A stretch of 64,000 bases of DNA from Clostridiales bacterium (GCA_029226975.1 JAQXZB010000063.1:1-64000); one strand, 5' to 3'; positions 29,830 through 40,759 are shown, numbered from the stretch's first letter. Notes: generated by a model not told the origin, from the letters alone. Numbers and translations are program-made.

Positions 29830-31422
29830 ATGACAGCAAAAGAAATTATCGAAAGCGGGAAAGCGGTGCTGGGCATTGAATTTGGCTCAACGCGCATTAA
29901 AGCAGTGCTGACCGACAACAAAAACACCCCCATAGCACAGGGTGCTCACGACTGGGAAAACAGCCTTGATAACGGGATTTGGACCTACAGCCTTGACGAT
30001 ATATGGGACGGGCTTCGGGACTGCTATGCCAAAATGGCAGATGAGGTTAAGGCGCTTTACGGCGTTCCCGTAAAACGGCTTGCGGCAATGGGCTTCAGCG
30101 CCATGATGCACGGCTACATGGTATTTGACGAAAACGACAGGCTTCTTGTACCCTTTAGGACATGGAGAAACACAATAACCGAGCAGGCGTCAGTGGAGCT
30201 TACCGAGCTGTTCGACTTCCCCATACCCCAAAGATGGAGCATTGCTCACCTTTATCAGGCAATGCTCTCGGGCGAGGAGCATATCGGGCGCATCAAGTTC
30301 CAGACAACCCTTGCAGGCTATATCCATTGGCAGTTAAGCGGCGAAAAGGTCTTGGGCATAGGCGAAGCGTCGGGAATGTTCCCCATTGATTCAACAACAA
30401 AGGACTATAACGAAAAAATGGTATCTCAGTTTGACGCTGCCGCCGCAGGGCTTGGCTATAGCTTAAAGCTCCGTGATATTTTCCCACATGTGCTCACCGC
30501 CGGGGAAAGCGCCGGAATGCTCACTAAAAAGGGTGCTGCGCTTCTCGATCCTACGGGAGATCTTGAGGCGGGCGTACCCATGTGTCCCCCCGAGGGTGAC
30601 GCCGGCACGGGCATGGCTGCCACAGACAGCGTTACCGTGCGCACGGGCAATGTTTCGGCGGGAACGTCCGTATTTGCAATGATTGTGCTTGAAAAACCCC
30701 TGTCAAGGGCGTATTCCGAAATTGACCTCGTTACCACACCTGCCGGCGAGCCGGTTGCCATGGTGCACTGCAACAACTGTACCTCCGACATAAACGCATG
30801 GGTGGGTATGCTAAAGGACTTCACCGAAGCGGCAGGGCTTGATATACCCATGTCCAAGCTTTATGAAATATTCTTTACGGAAGCGGCAAAGGGCAGTCCC
30901 GACTGCGGGAGAATGCTCTCCTATAACTATTTCTCCGGCGAGCCGATAACAGGGCTTGAGGAGGGCAGACCGCTGTTTGTGCGCACTCCCGACAGCGAGT
31001 TTTCCTTTGAGAATTTCGCAAGATTACAGCTTTACAGTGCGCTTGCTTCATTAAAAATCGGGCTTGATATTCTGTTTGAGAAAGAAAACGTTCCCCTCGA
31101 CAGTATAATGGGTCACGGCGGCTTCTTTAAAACTCCCGAGGTGGGACAGCAGATAATGGCGGATGCCATAAATGCACCGGTATCGGTTATGTCCACCGCA
31201 GGCGAGGGCGGAGCATGGGGAATAGCCTTGCTTGCCTCCTATATGATAAACAAAGCGACCGATGAAACTCTTGACGCCTTTTTGAAAAATCGGGTATTTG
31301 CCCAAAGTACCGGCTCGACCCTTGAGCCGACACCGGAAGGAACGGCGGGCTTTTTGTCATTCCTTGACGAGTACAAAAAGGGTCTTGAAATTGAAAAAAG
31401 CGCGGCAAAGTGCATGAAATGA
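29830..31422 (+). CDS. FGGY-family carbohydrate kinase
   Basis: [75 protein letters not shown]. Confidence 0.92.
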   Translation: MTAKEIIESGKAVLGIEFGSTRIKAVLTDNKNTPIAQGAHDWENSLDNGIWTYSLDDIWDGLRDCYAKMADEVKALYGVPVKRLAAMGFSAMMHGYMVFDENDRLLVPFRTWRNTITEQASVELTELFDFPIPQRWSIAHLYQAMLSGEEHIGRIKFQTTLAGYIHWQLSGEKVLGIGEASGMFPIDSTTKDYNEKMVSQFDAAAAGLGYSLKLRDIFPHVLTAGESAGMLTKKGAALLDPTGDLEAGVPMCPPEGDAGTGMAATDSVTVRTGNVSAGTSVFAMIVLEKPLSRAYSEIDLVTTPAGEPVAMVHCNNCTSDINAWVGMLKDFTEAAGLDIPMSKLYEIFFTEAAKGSPDCGRMLSYNYFSGEPITGLEEGRPLFVRTPDSEFSFENFARLQLYSALASLKIGLDILFEKENVPLDSIMGHGGFFKTPEVGQQIMADAINAPVSVMSTAGEGGAWGIALLASYMINKATDETLDAFLKNRVFAQSTGSTLEPTPEGTAGFLSFLDEYKKGLEIEKSAAKCMK

Positions 31423-31425
31423 AAA

Positions 31426-31472
31426 CAAAAAAAAGAACCGACGGACTGATTTTTTCCATCGGTTCTTTCCTT
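31426..31472. terminator. Bidirectional terminator between convergent kinase and lysA
   Basis: AAAGAACCGA (31432-31441) / TCGGTTCTTT (31459-31468), extended by GG/CC; A-rich and T-rich flanks. Confidence 0.85.
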
Positions 31473-31479
31473 TATGATT

Positions 31480-32778
31480 TTACAGATCGTTTCGTATAAG
31501 ATCCTCATAGGTTTCTCTTTTAATTACGACCTTCGCTTCACCGTTTGAAACCGCAACCATTGCCGGTCTGGGAATTCTGTTGTAATTGCTTGCCATCGAA
31601 TAATTGTAGGCACCCGTGGCAAGAACTGCCAGAGTATCTCCCACCTCAATTTCGGGAAGCATTACATCCTTTAAAAGCAAATCTCCGCTTTCGCAGCATT
31701 TGCCCGCAACGGTCACCTTCTCGCAGGGCTCATTCCCTGCCTTGTTCGCCACTGCCGCCGCATATTCCGACTCGTACAAAATATATCTCGGGTTATCGCC
31801 CATTCCGCCGTCAACAGAAACGTATTTTCTTACGTTCTTTATATCCTTTATACCGCCAACGGTATAAAGCGTAATGCCTGCCGGTGCTATCAGCGAACGC
31901 CCCGGCTCCATCAGTATGAACGGAAGCTTTACATTTCTTCTTGCCGCCGCTTCCTTGACAACCTCGCTTACATGCTGAATATATTCGTCATAGGGTACGG
32001 GGTCATCGTTTTCGGTATACATTATCCCGTAGCCTCCGCCGAGGTTGAGCTTTCCAACCTCCATGCCGAGCTTATCCTTTAAATCGCCTATAAAGTCCAT
32101 CATTACCTGAGCCGCCTTGTTAAAAGGCTCAATGTCAAATATCTGCGAACCTATATGGCAGTGCACACCGTCAACCTTTACACCGGACATTTCGTTTGCA
32201 ATCTTACAGATTTCAAAGGCTTCGCCGTTTTCAAGAGCCACGCCGAATTTTGAATCTATCTGACCTGTTTGGATAAAGCTGTGAGTATGCGCATCAACTC
32301 CCGGCTTTATCCTGAACATTATGTTTTGAACAATTCCGGCCTCGGTGGCAATCTCGTTTAGCTTTTCCAACTCATAAATGTTGTCGACGATGATAGTTCC
32401 GACCCTGTTTTCAACAGCCATTCTTATCTCATCGACAGTCTTATTATTGCCATGAAAATAGACCTTATCCATGGGAAAATCTGCCTTTATGGCAGTGTAA
32501 AGCTCACCGCCGGAAACAACGTCAATGCCCAGTCCTTCTTCCTTAACAACGCGGCAGGTGTATTTTGAGCAAAGAGCCTTGTTTGCATACAGCACAAGCC
32601 CGTTCCCTCCGTAATATTTATCCATCGCGTTTTTGTAAACGCGGCAGTTCTCGCGGAACAAATCCTCATCTATTACATAAAGCGGAGTACCGAACTCCTT
32701 TGCCAGCTCAACCGTATCGTTCTTGCCGATTACCAGATGATTTTTTTCATTTACCGATAAATCCTTTGATACAAACAT
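31480..32778 (-). CDS. lysA: Diaminopimelate decarboxylase
   Basis: YANKALCSKYTCRVVKEEGLGIDVVSGGEL, HCHIGSQI, GGGYGI, CCESGDLL. Start at MFVSKDLS. Confidence 0.95.
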   Translation of the reverse strand: MFVSKDLSVNEKNHLVIGKNDTVELAKEFGTPLYVIDEDLFRENCRVYKNAMDKYYGGNGLVLYANKALCSKYTCRVVKEEGLGIDVVSGGELYTAIKADFPMDKVYFHGNNKTVDEIRMAVENRVGTIIVDNIYELEKLNEIATEAGIVQNIMFRIKPGVDAHTHSFIQTGQIDSKFGVALENGEAFEICKIANEMSGVKVDGVHCHIGSQIFDIEPFNKAAQVMMDFIGDLKDKLGMEVGKLNLGGGYGIMYTENDDPVPYDEYIQHVSEVVKEAAARRNVKLPFILMEPGRSLIAPAGITLYTVGGIKDIKNVRKYVSVDGGMGDNPRYILYESEYAAAVANKAGNEPCEKVTVAGKCCESGDLLLKDVMLPEIEVGDTLAVLATGAYNYSMASNYNRIPRPAMVAVSNGEAKVVIKRETYEDLIRNDL

Positions 32779-32814
32779 CTTATACACCTTCCCTTGTTTT
32801 TTTGTTTTTTTCAA

Positions 32815-34077
32815 TCAACCCGCTTTGCTGCCCTGCTCATCGTCCCCGGGCAGCTGTTTTTGAGAGCCTTTGTCCAAAAGCGGCTCGGCCCCTTCGGTAA
32901 TACATTCCTTTGTTACCGTTATTTTCTTAATGGAGTTGTCGGAGGGTGTTTCATACATTATATCCGACATTGCCTCCTCTATTATTGACCTTAAGCCTCT
33001 CGCTCCGGTATTGCGCTCTATTGCCTTATCCGCAATCGCCTCTATGGCGTCCTCATCGAACTCCAGCTCCACATTATCAAAGCCCAAAAGCGTCTGATAC
33101 TGCTTTACCAAAGCATTTTTAGGCTTTGTAAGTATCTTTACCAACGCATCCCTATCAAGCTCCTCTAAATTGGTTATAATAGGAAGTCTGCCTATAAATT
33201 CCGGTATCAGACCGAATTTGAGCAAATCCTGAGGAATTAAATGGGAAAGCGTTTCCGTAAGCTTCATTTGTTTTTTGCTTTCAATCTTTGCGCCAAAGCC
33301 CAAGCTGCTCTTGCCTATTCTGTCCCCGATTATCTTCTCTATTCCGTCAAATGCGCCGCCGCATATAAACAGAATATTCGTTGTATCTATCTGTATACAT
33401 TCCTGATGGGGATGCTTTCTTCCGCCCTGAGGCGGTACGGAAGCCACTGTTCCCTCGATAACCTTTAACAGTGCCTGCTGAACACCTTCGCCGCTTACGT
33501 CCCTGGTTATGGAAACATTTTCCGACTTTCTCGCAATTTTATCTATCTCATCGATATAGATTATTCCTTTTTGAGCGGCTTCGATGTCATAATCCGCCGC
33601 CTGAATGAGCTTTAAGAGTATGTTCTCCACATCCTCGCCCACATATCCCGCTTCGGTAAGGGATGTAGCGTCCGCAATGGCAAAGGGAACATTTAAAATC
33701 TTTGCCAAATTTTGGACTATAAACGTCTTTCCGCTTCCCGTAGGACCGACCATAAGTATGTTGCTCTTTTGAAGCTCCACATCTCCCGAAATGTCACCAT
33801 GCTCGATTCTCTTGTAGTGATTATACACCGCAACCGACAAAATCTTCTTTGTCTGTTCCTGACCTATTACATACTCGTCAAGAAATTCCTTTATTTCCTT
33901 TGGCTTTGGCAGGCTGCCATCGGAGCCGAAAGGCTCCTGCGCCTCCTCCTCCAAAATGGCGTTGCAGGTCGCTATGCAGTCATCGCAGATATACACACCC
34001 GGTCCCGACAAAAGCTTGTTGACCTCGTTTTCGCTCCTTCCGCAGAAGGAGCATATCAAATGCTTGTTTTCTTCCAT
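32815..34077 (-). CDS. clpX: ATP-dependent Clp protease ATP-binding subunit ClpX
   Basis: Zinc-binding [11 protein letters not shown]...[25 protein letters not shown]. Start set at [13 protein letters not shown]. Confidence 0.97.
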   Translation of the reverse strand: MEENKHLICSFCGRSENEVNKLLSGPGVYICDDCIATCNAILEEEAQEPFGSDGSLPKPKEIKEFLDEYVIGQEQTKKILSVAVYNHYKRIEHGDISGDVELQKSNILMVGPTGSGKTFIVQNLAKILNVPFAIADATSLTEAGYVGEDVENILLKLIQAADYDIEAAQKGIIYIDEIDKIARKSENVSITRDVSGEGVQQALLKVIEGTVASVPPQGGRKHPHQECIQIDTTNILFICGGAFDGIEKIIGDRIGKSSLGFGAKIESKKQMKLTETLSHLIPQDLLKFGLIPEFIGRLPIITNLEELDRDALVKILTKPKNALVKQYQTLLGFDNVELEFDEDAIEAIADKAIERNTGARGLRSIIEEAMSDIMYETPSDNSIKKITVTKECITEGAEPLLDKGSQKQLPGDDEQGSKAG

Positions 34078-34096
34078 AAACAAATCTCCAAAATAC

Positions 34097-34140
34097 ACAA
34101 ATAATCAAGCGGTACAGCCAAGCGCCGCTTGATTATTTAT
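34097..34140 (-). terminator. Long stem between clpP and clpX (attenuator or processing structure)
   Basis: Perfect 14-bp stem AAATAATCAAGCGG (34099-34112) / CCGCTTGATTATTT (34125-34138), 12-nt loop, no clean U tract. Confidence 0.6.
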
Positions 34141-34731
34141 TTAATCTCTCGACACAATAACCTTGTCTATAAGACCGTAGTCCCTTGCCTCCTCGGCAGT
34201 CATAAAGTTATCTCTTTCCGTATCCTCGCAAAGCTTTTCATAGGTCTGACCTGTGCGCTCTGCCAGGATTTGGTTCATCTTTTTCTTTGTTTCGATAAGA
34301 TGGTCGGTATAAATCTTAACATCCGTTGCCTGACCGCTCAGTCCTCCGCTTATAAGCGGCTGATGTATCATAACCTCGCTGTTGGGCAGTGCCATACGCT
34401 TGCCCTTTGTTCCGGCAGCCAGCAAAAATGCACCCATGCTGGCAGCCATACCGATGCAAATTGTCGAAACATCGCATTTAATATACTGCATCGTATCGTA
34501 TATAGCCATTCCCGAGGTTATGGATCCCCCCGGACTGTCAATATAGAACTGAATATCCTTATCGGGATCCTTTGCCTCCAGATAAAGCATCTGCGCCACA
34601 ACAAGCGACGCCGTTGCGTCATTTACCTGGTCTGCAAGAAATATAATTCTGTCCTCGAGTAATCTTGAGTATATATCGTATGAGCGCTCACCGCGGTTGG
34701 TCTGCTCAACGACCATTGGTACCAATGCCAT
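34141..34731 (-). CDS. clpP: ATP-dependent Clp protease proteolytic subunit
   Basis: [36 protein letters not shown]. Confidence 0.97.
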   Translation of the reverse strand: MALVPMVVEQTNRGERSYDIYSRLLEDRIIFLADQVNDATASLVVAQMLYLEAKDPDKDIQFYIDSPGGSITSGMAIYDTMQYIKCDVSTICIGMAASMGAFLLAAGTKGKRMALPNSEVMIHQPLISGGLSGQATDVKIYTDHLIETKKKMNQILAERTGQTYEKLCEDTERDNFMTAEEARDYGLIDKVIVSRD

Positions 34732-34745
34732 ACCAATACCTCCTA

Positions 34746-36032
34746 TTATTTAACTACTGCGTTGTTTGCAAGCATTGTAACGGTCTTTTGAATAACCAAA
34801 TCCTTTGCAATGCCGTCCATATCAGCCTCTGAAAGAAGCTCCTTAAGCTTGTCAAGCTCCATATTGTACTTCTTAGCCATGTCAACGAGATTTAACTCAA
34901 TCTCCTCAGGACCTGCCTCGATGCCCTCTGCCTTTGCAATGGCTTCAAGCACAAGCGAACCCGAAAGCTGCTTCTTTGCCTGCTCGGCAAACTGCTCTCT
35001 CATTGACTCTATTGTCTGACCCGTATACTGCATATACATATCAAGATTCATTCCCTGATACTGCAATCTCTGGGCAAAATCGTTTATCAGTCTGTCAATC
35101 TGAGCCTCTACCATAGCGTCGGGAAGCTCGAACTCGGCATTTTCAACCGCCTTGTCCACAACCTTGTTCTCGGTTTCGGTCTTTGCCTTTTCCTCAGCCT
35201 GAGCCTCAAGCTTCTTCTTAAGGTCAGCCTTGTATTCCTCCATGGTTTCAAACTCGCTTATCTCGCTTGCGAAATCATCGTCAAGCTCCGGAAGCTCTCT
35301 TAGCTTTATCTCGTTTACCTTTACCTTAAAGAGCGCCTCCTTGCCCTTTAATTCCTCTGCATGATATTCCTCGGGGAAGGTTACGTTTACGTCAACCAAA
35401 TCATCGATATTCGCACCTACAAGCTGTTCCTCAAAGCCCGGAATGAATGTTCCCGAACCAATCTCAAGCTCATAGTTCTCGCCCTTGCCGCCGTCAAATG
35501 CAACGCCGTCAACAAAGCCCTCGAAATCGATAACCGCAATGTCGCCCTCTGCAACGGGACGATCGTCAACGGAAACGAGTCTTGCGTTTCTCTTTTGGCT
35601 TGCCTCAAGATCCTTTGTAACATCCTCGTCTGTTACAGTATAGTCAATTTTTTCCACTTCTATACCCTTGTATTCGCCTAACTTTACCTCGGGCTTTGTG
35701 GTAACAAGAGCGGTAAATACAACCGGCTCGCCCTTCTTTATTTCCTCAACGTCAATCTCAGGCTTTGCCACAACATCAAGCTCCGCTTCCTTTACGGCAG
35801 CCTCATATGCTTCGGGAAGCACTGCGTTTATTGCATCGTCATAGAAAACCGCTTCGGTGTAATACTTTTCAACAATCGCTCTGGGAGCCTTTCCCTTTCT
35901 GAAGCCCGGAATATTGAACTTCTTTGCGTTCTTTCTGTACGCCTGATTGATAGCCTTGTCAAAATCCTCTGCCGACACCTCAAAGGTCAGCTTTACAAGA
36001 TTCTTTTCTACCTGTTCATTTTTCACTGCCAT
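34746..36032 (-). CDS. tig: Trigger factor
   Basis: [21 protein letters not shown]; PPIase and C-terminal domains; tig-clpP-clpX order. Confidence 0.97.
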   Translation of the reverse strand: MAVKNEQVEKNLVKLTFEVSAEDFDKAINQAYRKNAKKFNIPGFRKGKAPRAIVEKYYTEAVFYDDAINAVLPEAYEAAVKEAELDVVAKPEIDVEEIKKGEPVVFTALVTTKPEVKLGEYKGIEVEKIDYTVTDEDVTKDLEASQKRNARLVSVDDRPVAEGDIAVIDFEGFVDGVAFDGGKGENYELEIGSGTFIPGFEEQLVGANIDDLVDVNVTFPEEYHAEELKGKEALFKVKVNEIKLRELPELDDDFASEISEFETMEEYKADLKKKLEAQAEEKAKTETENKVVDKAVENAEFELPDAMVEAQIDRLINDFAQRLQYQGMNLDMYMQYTGQTIESMREQFAEQAKKQLSGSLVLEAIAKAEGIEAGPEEIELNLVDMAKKYNMELDKLKELLSEADMDGIAKDLVIQKTVTMLANNAVVK

Positions 36033-36106
36033 AGTGATAATATCCTCCTTAAAGTCTTATACAGACATTTTTTCCATACATGACTGTACATTTTCACATA
36101 TTCTCC

Positions 36107-36135
36107 ATTATATCACTTTATCAAGCCCATTTCAA
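36107..36135 (-). promoter_or_regulatory. Sigma-A promoter for tig-clpP-clpX
   Basis: Minus-sense TTGAAA - 17 nt - TATAAT. Confidence 0.78.
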
Positions 36136-36229
36136 GCATTTTTTAATTTTTTTACAACTTTGTCATAAAACATTTCGTGTTTTTGGCGATATATATTGAT
36201 TTGGCACAGTTTTTTTGCTAAAAATTATC

Positions 36230-36691
36230 CTAAAGCTCCTCATAAGGCACAATCCTGTCCGTTTGCTCCAAACGGCTCAGATATGCTCCGCAGGCTCTTT
36301 TCGCCTTTGCCAAATCCAGATTTATGTAATTTCCGCATTCAAGCTCCGATTTTCCGAAAACCTCACCCTCATACTCCATCGTAAGTCTTAAAGCGTCCTT
36401 GACGCTCTCAAGCACCCTTTCGGGAGAAACCGAGTCTCTTACTATCAGATAAAATCCCGTCTGACAGCCCATGGGTCCGAAATACACAACCTCCTTTGCA
36501 ATGTCCGAATTTCTAAGATAGGTTGCCAGCATATGCTCCGTTGTGTGGATTGAGGAGTTGTCAAGCAAAATACCCGTATTGGGACGGCAAAATCTTAAAT
36601 CATATGTCACGCAGTCGCCGTCAATGCGCGATATGTATATTCCCTCGTCAAGCCTTCTGTGGTCGACCTGAAAGCTTTTGATTTTATTCAT
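36230..36691 (-). CDS. luxS: S-ribosylhomocysteine lyase
   Basis: HTTEHMLATYLRN, GPMGCQTGFYLI. Start chosen at MNKIKSF from SD spacing. Confidence 0.96.
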   Translation of the reverse strand: MNKIKSFQVDHRRLDEGIYISRIDGDCVTYDLRFCRPNTGILLDNSSIHTTEHMLATYLRNSDIAKEVVYFGPMGCQTGFYLIVRDSVSPERVLESVKDALRLTMEYEGEVFGKSELECGNYINLDLAKAKRACGAYLSRLEQTDRIVPYEEL

Positions 36692-37394
36692 CGTCATCAC
36701 CTCGATTTAAATTCTTTAACATATATAATATCACCTGAACCGAATTTTTCGCCGCGGCTCTTGCAAAGGTCGGAAAGTCCGTCTTGCTCTCATCGTCGGC
36801 GCTGTCGGAAATTGCTCTTAGCACCGCAAAGGGCTTATTTGACATGGTGCATACATGACCGATGCTTGCGCCCTCCATTTCAGCCGCTACGGCTCCGAAT
36901 TCGCGCTTTATTCTTTCCCTCTGCTCCCGGGAGGCGATAAACTGGTCGCCCGATGCGATAATTCCCTTTATAACCTTTACATCAAGCTTTGATGCGGCCT
37001 CATACATAAGCTGTGTCATTTCATCATCACAGTCCATGTATACTCGGTCAATGCCGCTTATAAAGCCCTTTTCATCTCCTACGGGAGTGGTGTCCATATC
37101 ATGCTCCGCAACCGACACCGCCACCGCAATATCGCCTATGGACAGCTCGTCCTCAAGCGCGCCGGCAACTCCCACGTTTATTACTATATCCGGATTGTAT
37201 TTTAAAATCATGGTCTGGGTGCATACCGCCGCGTTCACCTTGCCCACACCCGCCGCGGCAACAACCACCGGCACATCGTTTATTGTCCCCGTATGGTATT
37301 TTACCATGCTGACTGTTTTGACTTCGTGCGATGTCATAAGCGCACTAAGCGCACTCACCTCAAAATCCAGCGCACCTATTATGCCTACCTTCAT
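36684..37394 (-). CDS. mtnN: 5'-methylthioadenosine/S-adenosylhomocysteine nucleosidase
   Basis: VGIIGALDFEVSAL, NVGVAGAL, VAAEMEGASIGHVC, RAISDSADD. Confidence 0.94.
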   Translation of the reverse strand: MKVGIIGALDFEVSALSALMTSHEVKTVSMVKYHTGTINDVPVVVAAAGVGKVNAAVCTQTMILKYNPDIVINVGVAGALEDELSIGDIAVAVSVAEHDMDTTPVGDEKGFISGIDRVYMDCDDEMTQLMYEAASKLDVKVIKGIIASGDQFIASREQRERIKREFGAVAAEMEGASIGHVCTMSNKPFAVLRAISDSADDESKTDFPTFARAAAKNSVQVILYMLKNLNRGDDDE

Positions 37395-37432
37395 CAGCAA
37401 ACCTCCGTTTCCTTTTTATATAATTACTTTTG

Positions 37433-37492
37433 ATTGTAACATACTTTTAATTCATTGTCAACGTTGACAAACGCCAAAAATAATAGTATAAT
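37433..37492. promoter_or_regulatory. Divergent back-to-back promoters sharing a palindromic -35 region
   Basis: TTGTCAACGTTGACAA at 37455-37470. Plus: TTGACA(37464)-17-TATAAT(37487). Minus: TTGACA(37456-37461)-17-TACAAT(37433-37438). Confidence 0.82.
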
Positions 37493-37535
37493 ATTGTGTG
37501 TATATGAGATAATTTTACGAAAGGAAGCCCGGCTG

Positions 37536-38186
37536 ATGAATTTTACCGCCATAGATTTTGAAACCGCCACATCAAAATATACCAGTATATGCAGTATGGG
37601 TATATGTGTGGTTGAGAATAATGTTATCACGGAGCGAAAGGAAATCTTTATCAGACCTGAGCCCTTGGAGTTTCATGAATATAACATAAAGATACACGGA
37701 ATAACCCCCAATGCGGTAAAGGACAAACCGCAATTTAACGAATATTGGGAGCAAATCCGTCCCTATCTTGAAAACCGCCTTGTGGTGGCGCACAATACGT
37801 CATTTGACATAACCGCCCTGTGCGCAACACTGGATTTTTACAATATCCCCTATCCGAAGTTTCAGTATATGTGTACGGTGAAGCTTTCGCAAAAGGCGTA
37901 CCCGGAGCTTAAAAGCCATAAGCTAAACAACCTGTGCGACGCTTTGGGAATCACTTTTTCCCATCACCATGCCTATGATGACGCTTATGCCTGTGCAATG
38001 GTGCTTTTGAGAATACTCTATGATTACAGCCTGCTAAATGCAAACGAGCTTGCCGAGTGCTTTGACGTAAAAATCGGAAAGCTTTATCCGGGCTGCAAGG
38101 TTTCAACCCATCAGCGGGAGCCGAAGCAAAAAAAGAACGCGCAGCCGCGCCGTTTTCATAATTCAAACACCCACGGAAGCTTGTAA
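37536..38186 (+). CDS. DEDDh 3'-5' exonuclease domain protein
   Basis: FTAIDFETATSKYTSICSMGI, VAHNTSFDITAL, HHAYDDAYACAMVLL. Start at ATG 37536. Confidence 0.9.
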   Translation: MNFTAIDFETATSKYTSICSMGICVVENNVITERKEIFIRPEPLEFHEYNIKIHGITPNAVKDKPQFNEYWEQIRPYLENRLVVAHNTSFDITALCATLDFYNIPYPKFQYMCTVKLSQKAYPELKSHKLNNLCDALGITFSHHHAYDDAYACAMVLLRILYDYSLLNANELAECFDVKIGKLYPGCKVSTHQREPKQKKNAQPRRFHNSNTHGSL

Positions 38187-38204
38187 TTTTCCGCGGGTGT
38201 TTTT
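38165..38204. terminator. Bidirectional terminator overlapping the exonuclease 3' end
   Basis: AAACACCC-A-CGGAA (38165-38178) / TTCCG-C-GGGTGTTT (38189-38202), followed by T-rich sequence. Confidence 0.8.
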
Positions 38205-39016
38205 TAATAGGCATAGGAGCCCAAAAATTTATAAAATTCCGTATGCCGCTTTATCTTGTCAAGGGCAAAGTATATCGAAGCGTCGTCAATATTTCCCTCA
38301 ATGTCGATAAGGAATATATATTTCCCCAATGCCTCCTTAACGGGTCTTGACTCGATACGCAGCATATTGATATTTGCCCTGTATAAAAGCTCTATGGCGT
38401 GATAGAGTGCACCGGGCTTGTTGTCGAGAGTAAAGGCTATGGAGGTTTTGTCATGCTCCGTCACCTTTGTTGAGGGCTGCTTTTCTATTATAACAAATCT
38501 TGTGGAATTATTGCCCTCATCGGCGCAATCCTTCTCGATAATCTCCAAGCCGTAAAGCTTTGCCGCAACCGCAGCACCTATGCAGGCAACCGAACCGTCC
38601 GAGGCAGCGGCACGCTGTGCCGCCTGTGCCGTTGAAGCCGCCGGCTCTGTGATTGCATGGGAATATTTCTCCTCAAGTATTCTCGAGCACTGACCGATGG
38701 GCTGAGGATGGGAGGTAATTATTTTTATATCCTCCCGCCCCACACCGGGCTTTGCCATAATATTCTCGCTTACCCGAAGCACATATTCCCCGGTTATATA
38801 CACATTAGCTTCCAAAGCAAGAGCGTCCACCGTTGCGTTCACACTGCCCTCAATGGAGTTTTCTATCGGGACTATTGCCCTGTGGACTTCTCCCTCATCA
38901 ACCGCCCTTATAAGTGCCTTTAAGGTTTTGTATTCAACAAGCTCTTCCTTGCCCTGCGACCAATCCATTGCCGCCTGATGCGAGAAAGTGCCGTCCGGTC
39001 CCATATAAGCAAGCAT
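38204..39016 (-). CDS. pheA: Prephenate dehydratase
   Basis: YMGPDGTFSHQAA, PIENSIEGSVN, NNSTRFVII, C-terminal ACT. Confidence 0.95.
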   Translation of the reverse strand: MLAYMGPDGTFSHQAAMDWSQGKEELVEYKTLKALIRAVDEGEVHRAIVPIENSIEGSVNATVDALALEANVYITGEYVLRVSENIMAKPGVGREDIKIITSHPQPIGQCSRILEEKYSHAITEPAASTAQAAQRAAASDGSVACIGAAVAAKLYGLEIIEKDCADEGNNSTRFVIIEKQPSTKVTEHDKTSIAFTLDNKPGALYHAIELLYRANINMLRIESRPVKEALGKYIFLIDIEGNIDDASIYFALDKIKRHTEFYKFLGSYAY

Positions 39017-39017
39017 T

Positions 39018-40046
39018 TTATTCCTCCGCCAACAATTTTCTGCCTACCGCTTTTGCAATCGGGTCAAGCTCTTGCATAAGCTTTGCGAACTTTTCAGGCT
39101 TTAAGGACTGTGCCCCGTCCGAAGCGGCCTTTTCCGGGCAGTTATGCACCTCAATCATAAGTCCGTCCGCACCGGCGGCAATTGCGCCCTTGGCTATTGC
39201 CGGAACGTACTGATATGTGCCGGCGGCATGGCTCGGATCGCCGATTATGGGCAGATGCGAAAGCTCCTTTGCCACAGGAATTGCGCTTATGTCAAAGGTG
39301 TTTCTTGTGGCGGTTTCATAGGTTCTTATACCTCTTTCGCAGAGTATTACCTTTTCATTGCCCTCGGACATTATGTATTCCGCCGCCATGAGCCATTCCT
39401 CCATTGTGCAGGCAAGACCGCGCTTTAAAAGTATCGGCTTGTTGCATTTTCCGACCTCTCTTAAAAGCTTGAAGTTCTGCATATTTCTTGCGCCTATCTG
39501 CATAATGTCCGCAAAGTTTGCCACAAGGTCAACATCTCTTGTATCAAGCACCTCGGTGCATATGGGCATTTTAAGCTCGTGACCGCTGTTGTACATAATC
39601 CGCAGTCCGTCGCCCTCCAGTCCCTGGAATGAATAGGGTGAGGAACGGGGCTTGAAGGCTCCCCCTCTTAAAATATTTGCTCCCGCCTCCTTGCAAAGAC
39701 GGCTCACCTCGGTAAACTGCTCCTGGCTTTCTATTGCGCAGGGTCCCGCGAAAACCGCAAGCTGTTCTCCTCCCACGCTTACGCCGTAACCGCAGTCTAT
39801 GACGGACGGCTCCTTTTTAAGCTCCTTTGAAGCAAGCTTATAGGGTTTCATAATCGGAACTACGTTCTCAACGCCCTTTATTGTGGTAATCTGATTCATG
39901 CTCAGATTTCTCTTATCACCTATAGCGCCTATTACGGTTTTGTTGTCGCCGACAATGGGGTGTGTCTTAAAACCGAATTCCGCAAGAACTCTTTCGACGT
40001 TCTTTATTTGTTCCTCATCTGCCCCTTCTTTCATTATAATAATCAT
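39018..40046 (-). CDS. aroF: 3-deoxy-7-phosphoheptulonate synthase with N-terminal ferredoxin-like domain
   Basis: FAGPCAIESQEQF, GGAFKPRSSPYSFQGLEGDGL, DPSHAAGTYQYVP. Confidence 0.95.
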   Translation of the reverse strand: MIIIMKEGADEEQIKNVERVLAEFGFKTHPIVGDNKTVIGAIGDKRNLSMNQITTIKGVENVVPIMKPYKLASKELKKEPSVIDCGYGVSVGGEQLAVFAGPCAIESQEQFTEVSRLCKEAGANILRGGAFKPRSSPYSFQGLEGDGLRIMYNSGHELKMPICTEVLDTRDVDLVANFADIMQIGARNMQNFKLLREVGKCNKPILLKRGLACTMEEWLMAAEYIMSEGNEKVILCERGIRTYETATRNTFDISAIPVAKELSHLPIIGDPSHAAGTYQYVPAIAKGAIAAGADGLMIEVHNCPEKAASDGAQSLKPEKFAKLMQELDPIAKAVGRKLLAEE

Positions 40047-40105
40047 TTCAATCTCTCCTTAGCATTTTTATTTATATATAAGTATAACAGAATATTTTGC
40101 ATTTT

Positions 40106-40759
40106 TCAAGCCCTTTCGAGCTTATTAAGTGTCTGGGTTTTGCCCACAAACACAACTATGTCATTTTGTTTAAATTCATACGAAGACCCGGGTGACACAT
40201 TCACCTCGTTGGGGTCAAGGCTGTTTTTTACGGCTATGATATTTATTTCATAGCTTTTCCTTATATCCAGCTGGGCTATTGTTTTGCCCACCCAACTTTT
40301 GGGAACGGCAATATCGATTATTCCGTATTCGTCCGAAAGGTCTATATAATCCATCAGATGATGGGACACAAGACCTATAGCGGTTTTTACGCCCATTTCA
40401 TATTCGGGGATTATAACCGAGTCTGCGCCGATTTTTTGAAGCACCTTTCGCTGATTTTTGTCCGACGCCTTGCATACCACCTTTTTCACTCCCATTTCCT
40501 TTAGGTATAAGGTTGCAAGCACACTTGTGTTTAAATCGCTCACACCGATTACAACACAGTCCATATTTTTAATTCCCAAGGCTCTTAAGGTTGCTTCTTC
40601 TTTAATATCGCCGCCCACCGCCTGCGTAACCATATCCGCCACTGCGTTGACCCGCTCCATGCTGTTGTCTACGGCAAGCACCTCATAGCCCATACGGAAA
40701 AGCTGACAGGCAACGGCAGTTCCAAACCTGCCCAAGCCCAGTACCGCAAAGCTTTTCAT
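40106..40759 (-). CDS. ktrA: Single-RCK K+ uptake regulatory subunit (KtrA-like)
   Basis: SFAVLGLGRFGTAVA; TrkA-N and TrkA-C. Start at MKSFAVLG; the track ORF extends into a leader element. Confidence 0.9.
   Translation of the reverse strand: MKSFAVLGLGRFGTAVACQLFRMGYEVLAVDNSMERVNAVADMVTQAVGGDIKEEATLRALGIKNMDCVVIGVSDLNTSVLATLYLKEMGVKKVVCKASDKNQRKVLQKIGADSVIIPEYEMGVKTAIGLVSHHLMDYIDLSDEYGIIDIAVPKSWVGKTIAQLDIRKSYEINIIAVKNSLDPNEVNVSPGSSYEFKQNDIVVFVGKTQTLNKLERA

Noticed and set aside
34690-34710. CGCGGTTGGTC string considered as a T-box core on the minus strand
   Set aside because: It is inside clpP coding sequence (NRGERSYD) and lacks other T-box elements.
37455-37535. N-terminal extension of the exonuclease ORF
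   Set aside because: It covers the promoter region; the conserved N-terminus FTAIDFETA starts at ATG 37536.
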